Positions 1 to 6,516 of a stretch of DNA of 31,333 nucleotides are shown here, piece after piece. The notes under the pieces were generated by a model that did not search any database, was not told the DNA's origin, and saw only the letters and a program-made list of their open reading frames with translations. How positions within the stretch are numbered: position 1 is the first letter of the stretch; each line of letters begins with the position of its first letter. The position numbers were made by a program, and so were the translations under genes. Source of the stretch: JBJHAX01 sp050480705 (lineage in GTDB: Bacteria; Actinomycetota; Nitriliruptoria; Nitriliruptorales; Nitriliruptoraceae); contig JBJHAX010000023.1 in NCBI GenBank assembly GCA_050480705.1, forward strand, positions 1-31,333. Reading direction: 5' to 3'.

Positions 1-62
1 AGTTAGGAGTGCTCGCCACCCTGTCAAGGTGGAGGTCGCGGGTTCAAATCCCGTCAGGTCCG
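1..62 (+). tRNA. tRNA-Asp(GTC), 5' end cut by window
   Basis: This is the 3' part of a tRNA. The anticodon stem CCACC/GGTGG encloses the 7-base loop CTGTCAA, giving anticodon GTC (Asp). The T arm is GCGGG-TTCAAAT-CCCGT, followed by the 3' acceptor strand CAGGTCC and discriminator G62. The 5' acceptor strand and part of the D arm lie outside the window. No CCA is encoded after the discriminator. Only five bases separate it from the following tRNA, so the two are probably co-transcribed. Confidence 0.93.
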
Positions 63-67
63 CATCC

Positions 68-143
68 GGTCAGGTAGCTCAGTTGGTAGAGCACACGACT
101 GAAAATCGTGGTGTCGGCGGTTCGATCCCGCCCCTGACCACCA
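68..143 (+). tRNA. tRNA-Phe(GAA)
   Basis: A full cloverleaf can be read. The acceptor strands GGTCAGG (68-74) and CCTGACC (133-139) pair perfectly. The D arm starts at GCTC (77). The anticodon stem CACGA/TCGTG flanks loop CTGAAAA with anticodon GAA at 101-103. The T arm is GGCGG-TTCGATC-CCGCC. Discriminator A140 is followed by an encoded CCA at 141-143, unlike the tRNA-Asp just upstream. Confidence 0.97.
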
Positions 144-311
144 CGCCGTCTCTCGACTGAACGGTCCAACGGCTGCATCTCGAACGCGACGGGACACGCA
201 GCTGCGACCGCGAGGAAGACCACCGGCGAGGAATCCGTCGCGATTCGACGGCGTCCTTGGTCGCCGCGATTACCGTGCGCCGATCCCACGACGCCTACCG
301 GCAGGGGCGGG

Positions 312-1013
312 ATGGCGACGTCAATGTGTGCCGCCGAGCTCATCGACCTGCTCTCGGCACGCCGCTCAGACGACGAGCTGGCGAAGGTCCGCAAGCGGCT
401 GGCTGCCGACGAGGAAGCCTTCGGCCTGCGCATGCGTGATGTGTTCGGCCTCGCTGAAGCGCACACGGACCTGGAGCTCGACGAGGTCGACCGGCTGCTC
501 GACCACCCCGCGTACGAGCCACGCATGGCTGCGATGTGCATCCTGGACTTCCGTGCGCGGCGACCGCTCGAGGACGACCAGCGTCGCGGACTGTGTGAGA
601 TCTATCTCGGACGTCACGACCGCATCACGACCTGGGACATGGTCGACCGTGCGGCACCGCGTGTCGTCGGCGGCTATCTCGCCGGCCGCCCGAAGACGAT
701 CCTCGACGCGCTCGCGGGGTCGCACGAGCCGCTCGAGAGGCGCACGGCCATCACCGCGCCGCTGTACTTCGTACGCAGCGGCAGCGACGACGATCTCGCC
801 TCGGCTTTCGCGATTGCCGCACGGCTCGCAGACGACGCCGACCCGGCGGTGCACCGCCCTGTGGGCATCTTCCTCAAACACGCCAGCACCCGGGATGCTC
901 CCGGCGTGCGGCGACTGCTGGACGAGCACGCTTCGACGATGCCCCGGCCGGCACTGCGGATCGCGACCGAGAAGCTCGACGCAGCAGACCGGGCCACCTA
1001 CCTGGACGCATAG
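312..1013 (+). CDS. DNA alkylation repair protein, AlkD-like HEAT-repeat glycosylase
   Basis: This 233-residue, all-helical protein belongs to the AlkD/AlkC family. These are cytoplasmic HEAT-repeat DNA glycosylases that excise positively charged alkylated bases such as N3- and N7-alkylpurines. The signature is a WDMVD motif near residue 108, matching the W-x3-D of AlkD (a DNA-contact Trp and the catalytic Asp), followed by an ERRTAI segment that supplies the conserved Arg. Length is typical. The ATG at 312 follows a GGGGCGGG stretch; a second in-frame ATG lies at 324. The gene stands alone after the tRNAs and is convergent with the membrane-protein gene pair. A role in alkylation repair follows from family membership; I see nothing linking it to the catabolic genes further right. 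Confidence 0.85.
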   Translation: MATSMCAAELIDLLSARRSDDELAKVRKRLAADEEAFGLRMRDVFGLAEAHTDLELDEVDRLLDHPAYEPRMAAMCILDFRARRPLEDDQRRGLCEIYLGRHDRITTWDMVDRAAPRVVGGYLAGRPKTILDALAGSHEPLERRTAITAPLYFVRSGSDDDLASAFAIAARLADDADPAVHRPVGIFLKHASTRDAPGVRRLLDEHASTMPRPALRIATEKLDAADRATYLDA

Positions 1014-1024
1014 ATGCCGACCAC

Positions 1025-1045
1025 CCGAACGGGGTCACAGTTCGG
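1025..1045. terminator. Possible hairpin between convergent genes
   Basis: CCGAAC (1025-1030) and GTTCGG (1040-1045) form a perfect 6-bp stem with a 9-base loop. It lies in the 77-bp gap between the convergent alkD-like gene and the small membrane-protein gene. There is no clear T-tract on either side, so a terminator role is only suggested by position. Confidence 0.25.
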
Positions 1046-1090
1046 CAGCCCGAACAGCTTCTCGATCCGATCCGGCGGCACGACCACGCG

Positions 1091-1435
1091 TCAGGACGTC
1101 ACGCCCGGAAACTGCACGCGGAATCCGGACGTCTCGCTTCGGTCGCCCGCAGCGGTGGAAGACAGTGCGGGAACCTCGAACTCGATGCCACTGTCACCGT
1201 CGCGCTCGTCCTCGGCGGGCGTGTTTTCGCCGCCCCCGTCCTCCGTCTGGCCGCCCTCGTTCTGCGTGACCACGTCATCACCAGCGCCGAGAAGCAGGAC
1301 GACTAACACCACCAGGACGATCACCGCGAGAACCGCGACGATGGCGCTCGTGGCTCCACCGCCACCTGCACGGGTCACGATGATTTCTCGTTCTCTCTCG
1401 CGCGGACGGTTTCGCTCTTCAGATTCCGAAGGCAC
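1091..1435 (-). CDS. Small single-pass membrane protein of unknown function
   Basis: I do not recognise a family. The 114-residue protein has a charged Arg/Glu-rich N-terminus (residues 1-22) and a Gly-rich linker. One strongly hydrophobic segment of Ile/Val/Leu follows at about residues 29-50, then an acidic, low-complexity extracellular-looking tail ending in a short hydrophobic patch. It probably sits in the membrane with its C-terminus outside. The start is GTG at 1435, 6 bases after a perfect GAGGAGG (1442-1448 on the reverse strand). That ribosome binding site overlaps the TGA stop (1447-1449) of the upstream membrane-protein gene, so the two genes are almost certainly translated from one transcript. 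Confidence 0.7.
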   Translation of the reverse strand: MPSESEERNRPREREREIIVTRAGGGGATSAIVAVLAVIVLVVLVVLLLGAGDDVVTQNEGGQTEDGGGENTPAEDERDGDSGIEFEVPALSSTAAGDRSETSGFRVQFPGVTS

Positions 1436-1446
1436 GACACGCCTCC

Positions 1447-1866
1447 TCAGTCGATCTCAATTCGTCGTTCACGTACGACCCGCTCGCGTCCGGTCAGACC
1501 GGTCGCGAGCATCACCGCTCCGACGAGGACGTAGAGCACCGCGCTCTCACGGCCCACACCGAGCAGTCGAGCGAATGCACCCGGCTCGATCATCCAGACG
1601 ATCCCGAACACGAGCGACACCAGACCGAGGCCAGTGACCGAGTCCTTGTCGGCCGTCGCGCTCGCACCGATCACCAGCACGCCGAGCACGATCTCGATGA
1701 TGCCCATGACCGGGGTGCGCGTGAACGGGCCAACCGTCGTAGCAGGCTCAGTGAAGGTCTCGGTCGGGATGCCGGTTCTCGCGAGCGTGACGAGTCCGAT
1801 GACGAGCAGCGTCACGCCGATAGCACCCCCGAGCAGGGCGAGGACCCCTCCTTCGAAGCGGGTCAT
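1447..1866 (-). CDS. Multi-pass membrane protein, DUF308/DoxX-like size, unknown function
   Basis: The 139-residue protein has about four hydrophobic segments, including two glycine-rich helices at the start (LALLGGAIGVTLLVIGLV and a second after residue 45). It ends in an Arg/Glu-rich tail (RERVVRERRIEID). I cannot assign a function. The start is ATG at 1866, set by a perfect GAGGAGG 5 bases upstream (1872-1878 on the plus strand); an in-frame ATG at 1938 has no comparable site. The downstream membrane gene begins 12 bases after this stop, and its ribosome binding site overlaps the stop codon, indicating a two-gene operon. Confidence 0.72.
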   Translation of the reverse strand: MTRFEGGVLALLGGAIGVTLLVIGLVTLARTGIPTETFTEPATTVGPFTRTPVMGIIEIVLGVLVIGASATADKDSVTGLGLVSLVFGIVWMIEPGAFARLLGVGRESAVLYVLVGAVMLATGLTGRERVVRERRIEID

Positions 1867-2061
1867 GAGCGCCTCCTCACAACATGACATGCGCCTGATC
1901 GCGCCATCAAGTATGGGCGGGTCGCTCCCGGCATTCATGCCCGGCAGGCGGGGTCACTTGGGCCACTGTTCGATCTGCCGTAGCGCAGTCATGCGCGAAG
2001 ATCGTCCGCAGACGGGATCACGCCACAGGGACGCCCGTGCGGTGAGGTCGCATCGGGCGGC

Positions 2062-2778
2062 TTACCGCGTCGCGGTGCGGCTGTACTCACCAATGACCCG
2101 GACAGGGTCACCGTTCTCCAGCCGGGAGAACAGGTAGTCGGCACCGCTCGGCGTCACGCGCACACATCCTGCGCTGACCGGCCGGGCGGGGACATCGTGC
2201 GACCCGTGAATGGCGATCACACCCGAGAAGTACATGGAGTTGTACATGTTCGGTGTCGGCGACGGGTACAGGGTCGAGGTGTGCCAGCCGGCACGCCTCC
2301 AGCGGATCGTGTAGTCGCCGGGCCTCGGCAGGCCACCCGAACCCGTCGATGCCCGCATTACCCGCTGCCATTGTCCGTCCTGCTGGTAGGAGACGGTCTG
2401 GCACGTCCTGTCGACCGTGACGCCGCGGCCTTCGGACGCTTCGGGCAGCTGTGTCGTAGCGCGCAATTCGACGAGTTCGGCACGCGTCAGCGGGCCGCGG
2501 TGCGCGTCGTGACCTTCGAGGCGCCGCCACGCACACAGACCGCGGCGGGTCTGCGGCCCGTCGATCCCGTCCACGGGACCGGCCGGGTAGCCGAGCGAGT
2601 CGAGGATGCGCTGGGCTTCGGCGACGTCCGCGACCGAGGCGCCGTCGCTGCCGTCAGGGGCTGCAGCGGCCGCTGCAGGCACGAGCGCGTCCAGTGACAC
2701 GCCGAGGACGAGCACGAACACCGCTGGCACGACCAGGGAGCGACGGCGACGCCTCCGTGTGCGCGGGACAAAGCCCAC
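2062..2778 (-). CDS. Secreted L,D-transpeptidase (YkuD domain) with peptidoglycan-binding domain
   Basis: L,D-transpeptidases make 3-3 cross-links in peptidoglycan or attach proteins to it. The 238-residue product has an Arg-rich N-terminus and a hydrophobic stretch (residues 14-40) ending in an Ala-rich cleavage region: a signal peptide or anchor. A PG_binding_1-like repeat follows (about 48-105, with the DSLGYPAGPVDGIDGPQT pattern), then the YkuD domain (about 117-232). The catalytic HGSHDVPARPVSAGCVRV motif is complete, with His191 and Cys205. The start is GTG at 2778 with only a weak upstream purine stretch. It is divergent from the RpiR regulator across a 276-bp gap. It reads as a cell-wall housekeeping gene at the edge of the catabolic cluster. 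Confidence 0.88.
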   Translation of the reverse strand: MGFVPRTRRRRRRSLVVPAVFVLVLGVSLDALVPAAAAAAPDGSDGASVADVAEAQRILDSLGYPAGPVDGIDGPQTRRGLCAWRRLEGHDAHRGPLTRAELVELRATTQLPEASEGRGVTVDRTCQTVSYQQDGQWQRVMRASTGSGGLPRPGDYTIRWRRAGWHTSTLYPSPTPNMYNSMYFSGVIAIHGSHDVPARPVSAGCVRVTPSGADYLFSRLENGDPVRVIGEYSRTATR

Positions 2779-2978
2779 GACCAGTCCGATCTGTCGAGGC
2801 CGGAGACAGGCCGATCGCGGCCAGGTGCCGACCGATCATCGTGATCATCCCATATCGAATTGCGCGGCGGAAGGGTCGTGCGCCTCTGCCGAGCAGGCCA
2901 CGCGCCTCGCGATACTGCGTCGCACAGGCACACACCGATGGGCACGTGCGGCTCGTCTTCCTGCAAGGGCGCACGCCG

Positions 2979-3006
2979 TTGTTTCAACTACCCTCGGCAA
3001 TATCAG
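2979..3006 (+). promoter_or_regulatory. Candidate promoter of the RpiR gene
   Basis: TTGTTT (2979-2984) and TATCAG (3001-3006) are separated by 16 bases, about 50 bp before the GTG start at 3055. The -35-like element is embedded in GTTG-TTT-CAAC (2978-2988), a short inverted repeat that weakly resembles the cluster's operators and could serve autoregulation. The rest of the 2779-3054 gap shows no other clear element. Confidence 0.35.
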
Positions 3007-3054
3007 TGTGTGCTGCACCGGACCGGCACAGAGCGAACACGGGATGGAGTCGAA

Positions 3055-3960
3055 GTGAGCGCCCAGAGTGATCCCGACGTCCTCACCGAACTCCGTCGCC
3101 GTTACGACGAGCTGACGAACTCCCAGAAACGTATTGCCGAGGCCATCGTCGAGGACCCCGAGTTCGTCGCGTTCGCGACCGTCGACAAGCTCGCGGGTCG
3201 ACTGGGGGTCGCTCCGTCCACGGTGGTGCGCTTCGCCTACAAGATCGGGCTGGCTGGCTATCAGGACCTGCAGGAGTCGGTTCGACGCACGGTGCGCGCA
3301 CAGATGCGGGCGCACTCGGGCAGTGACACTGACGAGAGCGCACTGGCAAGCCACCTCGCCGATTCCGGCCATGCGGTCTCCCTGCTCCACGACCTTGACA
3401 ACTTCCGCCAGACGATTGCGGGCCTGCAGGCAGAAGACCTCGATGCCGCCGTCGACATGCTGGCCGATGCGCGCCGCGTCTACGTCGTCGGTGGCTTCGC
3501 ATCGGGATCACTGGCCGCATACACCTCGCTCGCACTGGACCGCATCCGCGGCAGCGTCCATCTCGTGGGGACCGACATCGGGCGCAATGTCCCGGCACTG
3601 CTCGACGTGGGACCCGAGGACGCCCTTCTCGCGTTCGGGTTCGCTCCTTACAGCTGGAACTCGATTCGCGTGATCGACATCGCTCGTGCCGCCGGCACCC
3701 GAGCCGTGGGCATCACCGACACGCCGGTTTCCCCGGTGGGACAGCGCGTCGAGATCGTGCTCACCGCCCGTGTCTCGGGCGTCGGAGCGCAGAACTCACT
3801 CGTTGCGCCGCTCGGCGTCGCGAACGCGCTGCTCAACGGTGTGATGGCGAGTGTGCCCTCCGCCGTCGACCGCTACGCACACATCACCGAGATGATGGAC
3901 GACTGGCAGCTGTTCGTGCTCTCGGCTGCCGACGGCGCGAACAACCACACCGAGCGCTGA
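3055..3960 (+). CDS. MurR/RpiR family transcriptional regulator (HTH_6 + SIS)
   Basis: RpiR-family proteins sense a sugar phosphate or other small ligand through a SIS domain and bind palindromic DNA as dimers. The 301-residue product has an N-terminal HTH_6 domain (about 10-85; NSQKRIAEAIVEDPEFVAF, then the recognition region APSTVVRFAYKIGLAGYQDLQ). A SIS domain follows (about 135-260; RRVYVVGGFASGSLAAYTS and DALLAFGFAPYSWNSI). The chosen start is GTG at 3055 after GGGATGGAG; the reading frame is open upstream but lacks a better site. It is the only DNA-binding regulator in the window and lies beside the MFS gene. It is therefore the best candidate to bind the six related palindromes found in promoter regions of this cluster, although no sequence evidence proves the pairing. 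Confidence 0.9.
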   Translation: MSAQSDPDVLTELRRRYDELTNSQKRIAEAIVEDPEFVAFATVDKLAGRLGVAPSTVVRFAYKIGLAGYQDLQESVRRTVRAQMRAHSGSDTDESALASHLADSGHAVSLLHDLDNFRQTIAGLQAEDLDAAVDMLADARRVYVVGGFASGSLAAYTSLALDRIRGSVHLVGTDIGRNVPALLDVGPEDALLAFGFAPYSWNSIRVIDIARAAGTRAVGITDTPVSPVGQRVEIVLTARVSGVGAQNSLVAPLGVANALLNGVMASVPSAVDRYAHITEMMDDWQLFVLSAADGANNHTER

Positions 3961-3978
3961 CGACACCCCACGGGCAGG

Positions 3979-5136
3979 TCAGCGCGAAGCGACAGCGCGT
4001 CCGAGGGCGAGGATTGGCGCTGACAACGCCACTGCGGCGACGACCATGCCGCCGGCCACGCCGATGATCGGGACGGCCGCAGCGATGCCCGCCGGGAGCA
4101 CCATGCGTGCTCCGGATCGGTACATGCCACCGAGCGCGAGCGCACTGGACTGCTCTGCGGACGCCGCATGCTCGTTCACGATCGCGGGTGCGAGCGTGTT
4201 CAGCAGACCGCCGCCCATGCCCGCGAGCATGAGCACGACGATCGTCGGCACGAGCATCTGGGCGACGAAGGGCAACCCTGCGACGCCCAGCAGCAACGTC
4301 ACCGCGGACAGTGCCGCGAGCCAGACGAGTCCGACCGAACGCGCCCGTGCAAGCCAGATCGTGGCGATCATCGATGCGCCGTCAGACAACGCGATGAGGA
4401 GGCCGACGGCAGCCGCGCCGAGCCCTGCACCGGTGAGGATCACCGGCACGAACGAGTCGAGCAACCCGCGCCATCCCCCTGCGGAGAAACTCGACGCGCA
4501 CCCGAGTGCGATGCCGGGCCGGCGCCACATCGCCGCACGTTCCGCGCGCGGACGACGCGTGTAGGTTGCCCGGCGTGCGAGCCCGAGCGCTCCGAGAGCG
4601 CCGAGCAGCCCTCCTGCCACGATGACGGCCAGGCCCAGCGTCATCGACATCGCGACGGCGAGTCCGGCGACGGCTGGACCGACCAGCGTCCCGACGTTGG
4701 CCGGAATCTGCAGCTGGGCCAGACGTCGAACCGGTTCGCCGCGGGCACGCACGACATGCGCCTGCGCCGAGGTCCAGAAGAAGGCGCGGCATCCGCCCTG
4801 GAGGAGTTGCGCGACCACGAACGCGGTCAACGTGGTCGAAACGAGCAGGATGCTGGCGGACAGTGCCATGCACAAGCACGCCGTTCCCATCACGGCACGG
4901 TCACGGACCCGGTCGAGAACCCAGGGAATGCCGAATCTCGCGACCAACTGCGCCAAGGCGCCCAGCGCGGTGAAGACGCCGACCATGACGCCGGAGTACC
5001 CCACGGCCAGCGCGAGCAGGGCGTAAACGACGGCGACGGCTCCCAGGCTGAAACCGAACGACGATGCGACGACACCGACCGCAAGGGTGTCGGGATGATC
5101 GGAATCGACGCTTCCGTCGACACGCGCGCGCGTCAT
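3979..5136 (-). CDS. Major facilitator superfamily transporter
   Basis: The 385-residue protein has about 12 hydrophobic segments and a loop carrying an MFS-like LDRVRDR motif between segments 2 and 3. It probably imports or exports a small organic compound; the substrate cannot be read from the sequence. ATG 5136 is preferred because GGAG lies 4 bases upstream (reverse strand); an in-frame ATG at 5178 has no good site. The gene is convergent with the RpiR regulator (18-bp gap) and divergent from the cyclodeaminase-like gene, sharing the promoter region that holds palindrome A. It is likely co-regulated with the catabolic genes. Confidence 0.85.
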   Translation of the reverse strand: MTRARVDGSVDSDHPDTLAVGVVASSFGFSLGAVAVVYALLALAVGYSGVMVGVFTALGALAQLVARFGIPWVLDRVRDRAVMGTACLCMALSASILLVSTTLTAFVVAQLLQGGCRAFFWTSAQAHVVRARGEPVRRLAQLQIPANVGTLVGPAVAGLAVAMSMTLGLAVIVAGGLLGALGALGLARRATYTRRPRAERAAMWRRPGIALGCASSFSAGGWRGLLDSFVPVILTGAGLGAAAVGLLIALSDGASMIATIWLARARSVGLVWLAALSAVTLLLGVAGLPFVAQMLVPTIVVLMLAGMGGGLLNTLAPAIVNEHAASAEQSSALALGGMYRSGARMVLPAGIAAAVPIIGVAGGMVVAAVALSAPILALGRAVASR

Positions 5137-5288
5137 GTCTCTCCGTTCGACCTGATCGAGTCTGCCGCGCCGCGACATGCCCGGCGAATCCGGCGGGTGA
5201 CGAACCGGCCAGCCAGCCGCACTTCATACGAACGCGTCAACGACAGCGCGTCCGCACGAAGATCCGATGTCGGCTGTCGGGAAGCCGG

Positions 5289-5315
5289 TTGATAGATTCG
5301 ACCGCGCAGTATAGA
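5289..5315 (+). promoter_or_regulatory. Candidate overlapping divergent promoters for OCD1 and the MFS gene
   Basis: Plus strand: TTGATA (5289-5294) and TATAGA (5310-5315) are 15 bases apart, pointing at the OCD1 gene. Minus strand: AGTATA (5308-5313) reads TATACT, a good -10 for the MFS gene. Palindrome A lies directly beside both (5318-5334), downstream of the first and upstream of the second, so one bound protein could control both directions. The 15-base spacing is short, so the exact hexamers are tentative. Confidence 0.4.
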
Positions 5316-5317
5316 GA

Positions 5318-5334
5318 GCAATACAAATTGTTGC
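5318..5334. promoter_or_regulatory. Operator-like palindrome A (OCD1/MFS divergent region)
   Basis: GCAATACAAATTGTTGC is an imperfect inverted repeat: outer arms GCAA/TTGC are perfect, inner arms partly match. It belongs to a family of six AT-rich palindromes in this otherwise GC-rich window, here in the 17-bp spacing class (6-5-6). It sits in the 228-bp gap between divergently transcribed MFS and OCD1 genes. Confidence 0.6.
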
Positions 5335-5364
5335 GCCCTCGCGGAGGGCAGCGAGGAGAGCACC

Positions 5365-6444
5365 ATGACCGTGTTGGTGAAGGCGTCCGAGCTCGACGGC
5401 AGCGTGTCGTTCAGCGAAGCCATCGATGCCGTCGAAGCCGGGTTCCGTTCGTGGGCCGCAGACCGCAGCCTTGCCGCGGTACGCCAGCGTGTGCGCGCGC
5501 CTTCGGGCGCCCGACTCAGTGTCCATCAGGCAGCTGCCCCCGACGCAGGCAGCATCGGCGTCGCGATCCAGTGCGAGCTCATCAAGATCGATTCCGAGCA
5601 GCACCAGCGTCACGTCGCGACCGGCCACCAGGTCCGGGTGGTGTACGACGTCGAGACCAGCGACCTCGAAGCGATCCTCATCGGCGACATCCGCTCGCGC
5701 GAGTTCCCCGAGACACACGCCATCTTCGGCGTCCCCACTGCCGCGGGCAGCGCAGTCGGCACCAAGATGCTCGCACGTGAGGACGCCACCGAGGTCGGCG
5801 TGCTGGGCGCCGGCACCCACGGCCGCTACCACCTGGCGGCGCTGTGCGCAGTACGTGACATACAGCGCGCCCGCGTCTACAGCCGCACCGTCGAGAACCG
5901 TGAGGCGTTCGCGCGCGAGGCGTCGGAGGCGCTGGGCATCGAGGTCGTCGCGGTCGACACCGCCGAGCAGGCCGTGCGCGACGTCGACATCGTGATGTGC
6001 ACGACCAGTTCGAACGTGCCGGTGCTCGACGGCAGCTGGCTCGCGCCGGGCACCCACGTGACCTCGATCGTGTGGAGTGACAAGGGCCTGCTCAAGACCG
6101 GCGCGATCCGCAAGAAGCGTCGCGAACTCGACGACGAGACGTTGCGCCGGGCCGGCGTCATCGGCACGACGTCGTTGCAGCAGTTCGAGCACGACGAAGG
6201 CGCCGACATCTTCGACGGCCTGCAGGAAGGTGTGTTTGCCCGGGAGGTCCTCGTCGACCTGGGCCAGCTTCTGCTCGGCGAACACCCGGGCAGGACGTCG
6301 GACGACGAAATCACGGTCTACAAGAACTCGGCCTTCTACGGCACGGCCGACCAGGCACTCACCCGCCTGCTGCTCGACAAGGCGAAGCAGCTCGGCGTGG
6401 GCCAGGCGTTGGATCTGGTGGACACGACGCTCGTCAACCGCTGA
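5365..6444 (+). CDS. Ornithine cyclodeaminase/mu-crystallin family protein (OCD1)
   Basis: The family comprises NAD(P)-dependent enzymes acting on amino acids or cyclic imines: ornithine cyclodeaminase, ketimine reductase, alanine dehydrogenase. The 359-residue product has the Rossmann motif VGVLGAGTHG (about 144-153) and the downstream VDIVMCTTSSNVPVLDGSWLAPGTHVTSI segment typical of the family. Two substrate-site positions deviate: the usual RTAA segment reads PTAA (residues 124-127), and the Lys expected around residue 67 is not apparent (SIGVAIQCELI). It is therefore unlikely to be a true ornithine cyclodeaminase. ATG 5365 follows GGAGAG with good spacing. Palindrome A lies upstream. Its reaction in this cluster is unknown; a carbonyl/imine reduction is a guess. 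Confidence 0.85.
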   Translation: MTVLVKASELDGSVSFSEAIDAVEAGFRSWAADRSLAAVRQRVRAPSGARLSVHQAAAPDAGSIGVAIQCELIKIDSEQHQRHVATGHQVRVVYDVETSDLEAILIGDIRSREFPETHAIFGVPTAAGSAVGTKMLAREDATEVGVLGAGTHGRYHLAALCAVRDIQRARVYSRTVENREAFAREASEALGIEVVAVDTAEQAVRDVDIVMCTTSSNVPVLDGSWLAPGTHVTSIVWSDKGLLKTGAIRKKRRELDDETLRRAGVIGTTSLQQFEHDEGADIFDGLQEGVFAREVLVDLGQLLLGEHPGRTSDDEITVYKNSAFYGTADQALTRLLLDKAKQLGVGQALDLVDTTLVNR

Positions 6445-6462
6445 GGCGTCCGGCAGGGCGCA

Positions 6463-6499
6463 CGGGCACGCGCTGTTCACGATCACGCAAGCGTGCCCG
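6463..6499. terminator. Hairpin between convergent OCD1 and CocE-like genes
   Basis: CGGGCACGC (6463-6471) and GCGTGCCCG (6491-6499) form a perfect 9-bp GC-rich stem with a 19-base loop in the 72-bp gap between two convergent genes. There is no T-tract, as is common in high-GC actinobacteria. Position and perfect pairing make a bidirectional terminator plausible. Confidence 0.5.
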
Positions 6500-6516
6500 G
6501 CTGCCCGCCGGCTGCA

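Noticed and set aside
68..143. tRNA-Phe as an attachment site for the catabolic cluster
   Set aside because: No integrase, no direct repeat of the tRNA 3' end and no mobility gene is visible; ordinary housekeeping genes separate the tRNA from the cluster.
2978..2988. GTTG-TTT-CAAC upstream of the RpiR gene as a full member of the palindrome family
   Set aside because: It is an inverted repeat of only 4-bp arms and does not share the GSAACA/TGTTGC half-sites; noted as possible autoregulation only.
4168..5292. Long open frames opposite real genes (for example 4168-5292 plus, 14047-15408 plus, 21886-23409 plus, 28550-29740 plus)
   Set aside because: They are rich in Arg, His, Asp and Val from the reverse complement of high-GC codons, have no recognisable domains or ribosome binding sites, and lie entirely over well-supported genes.
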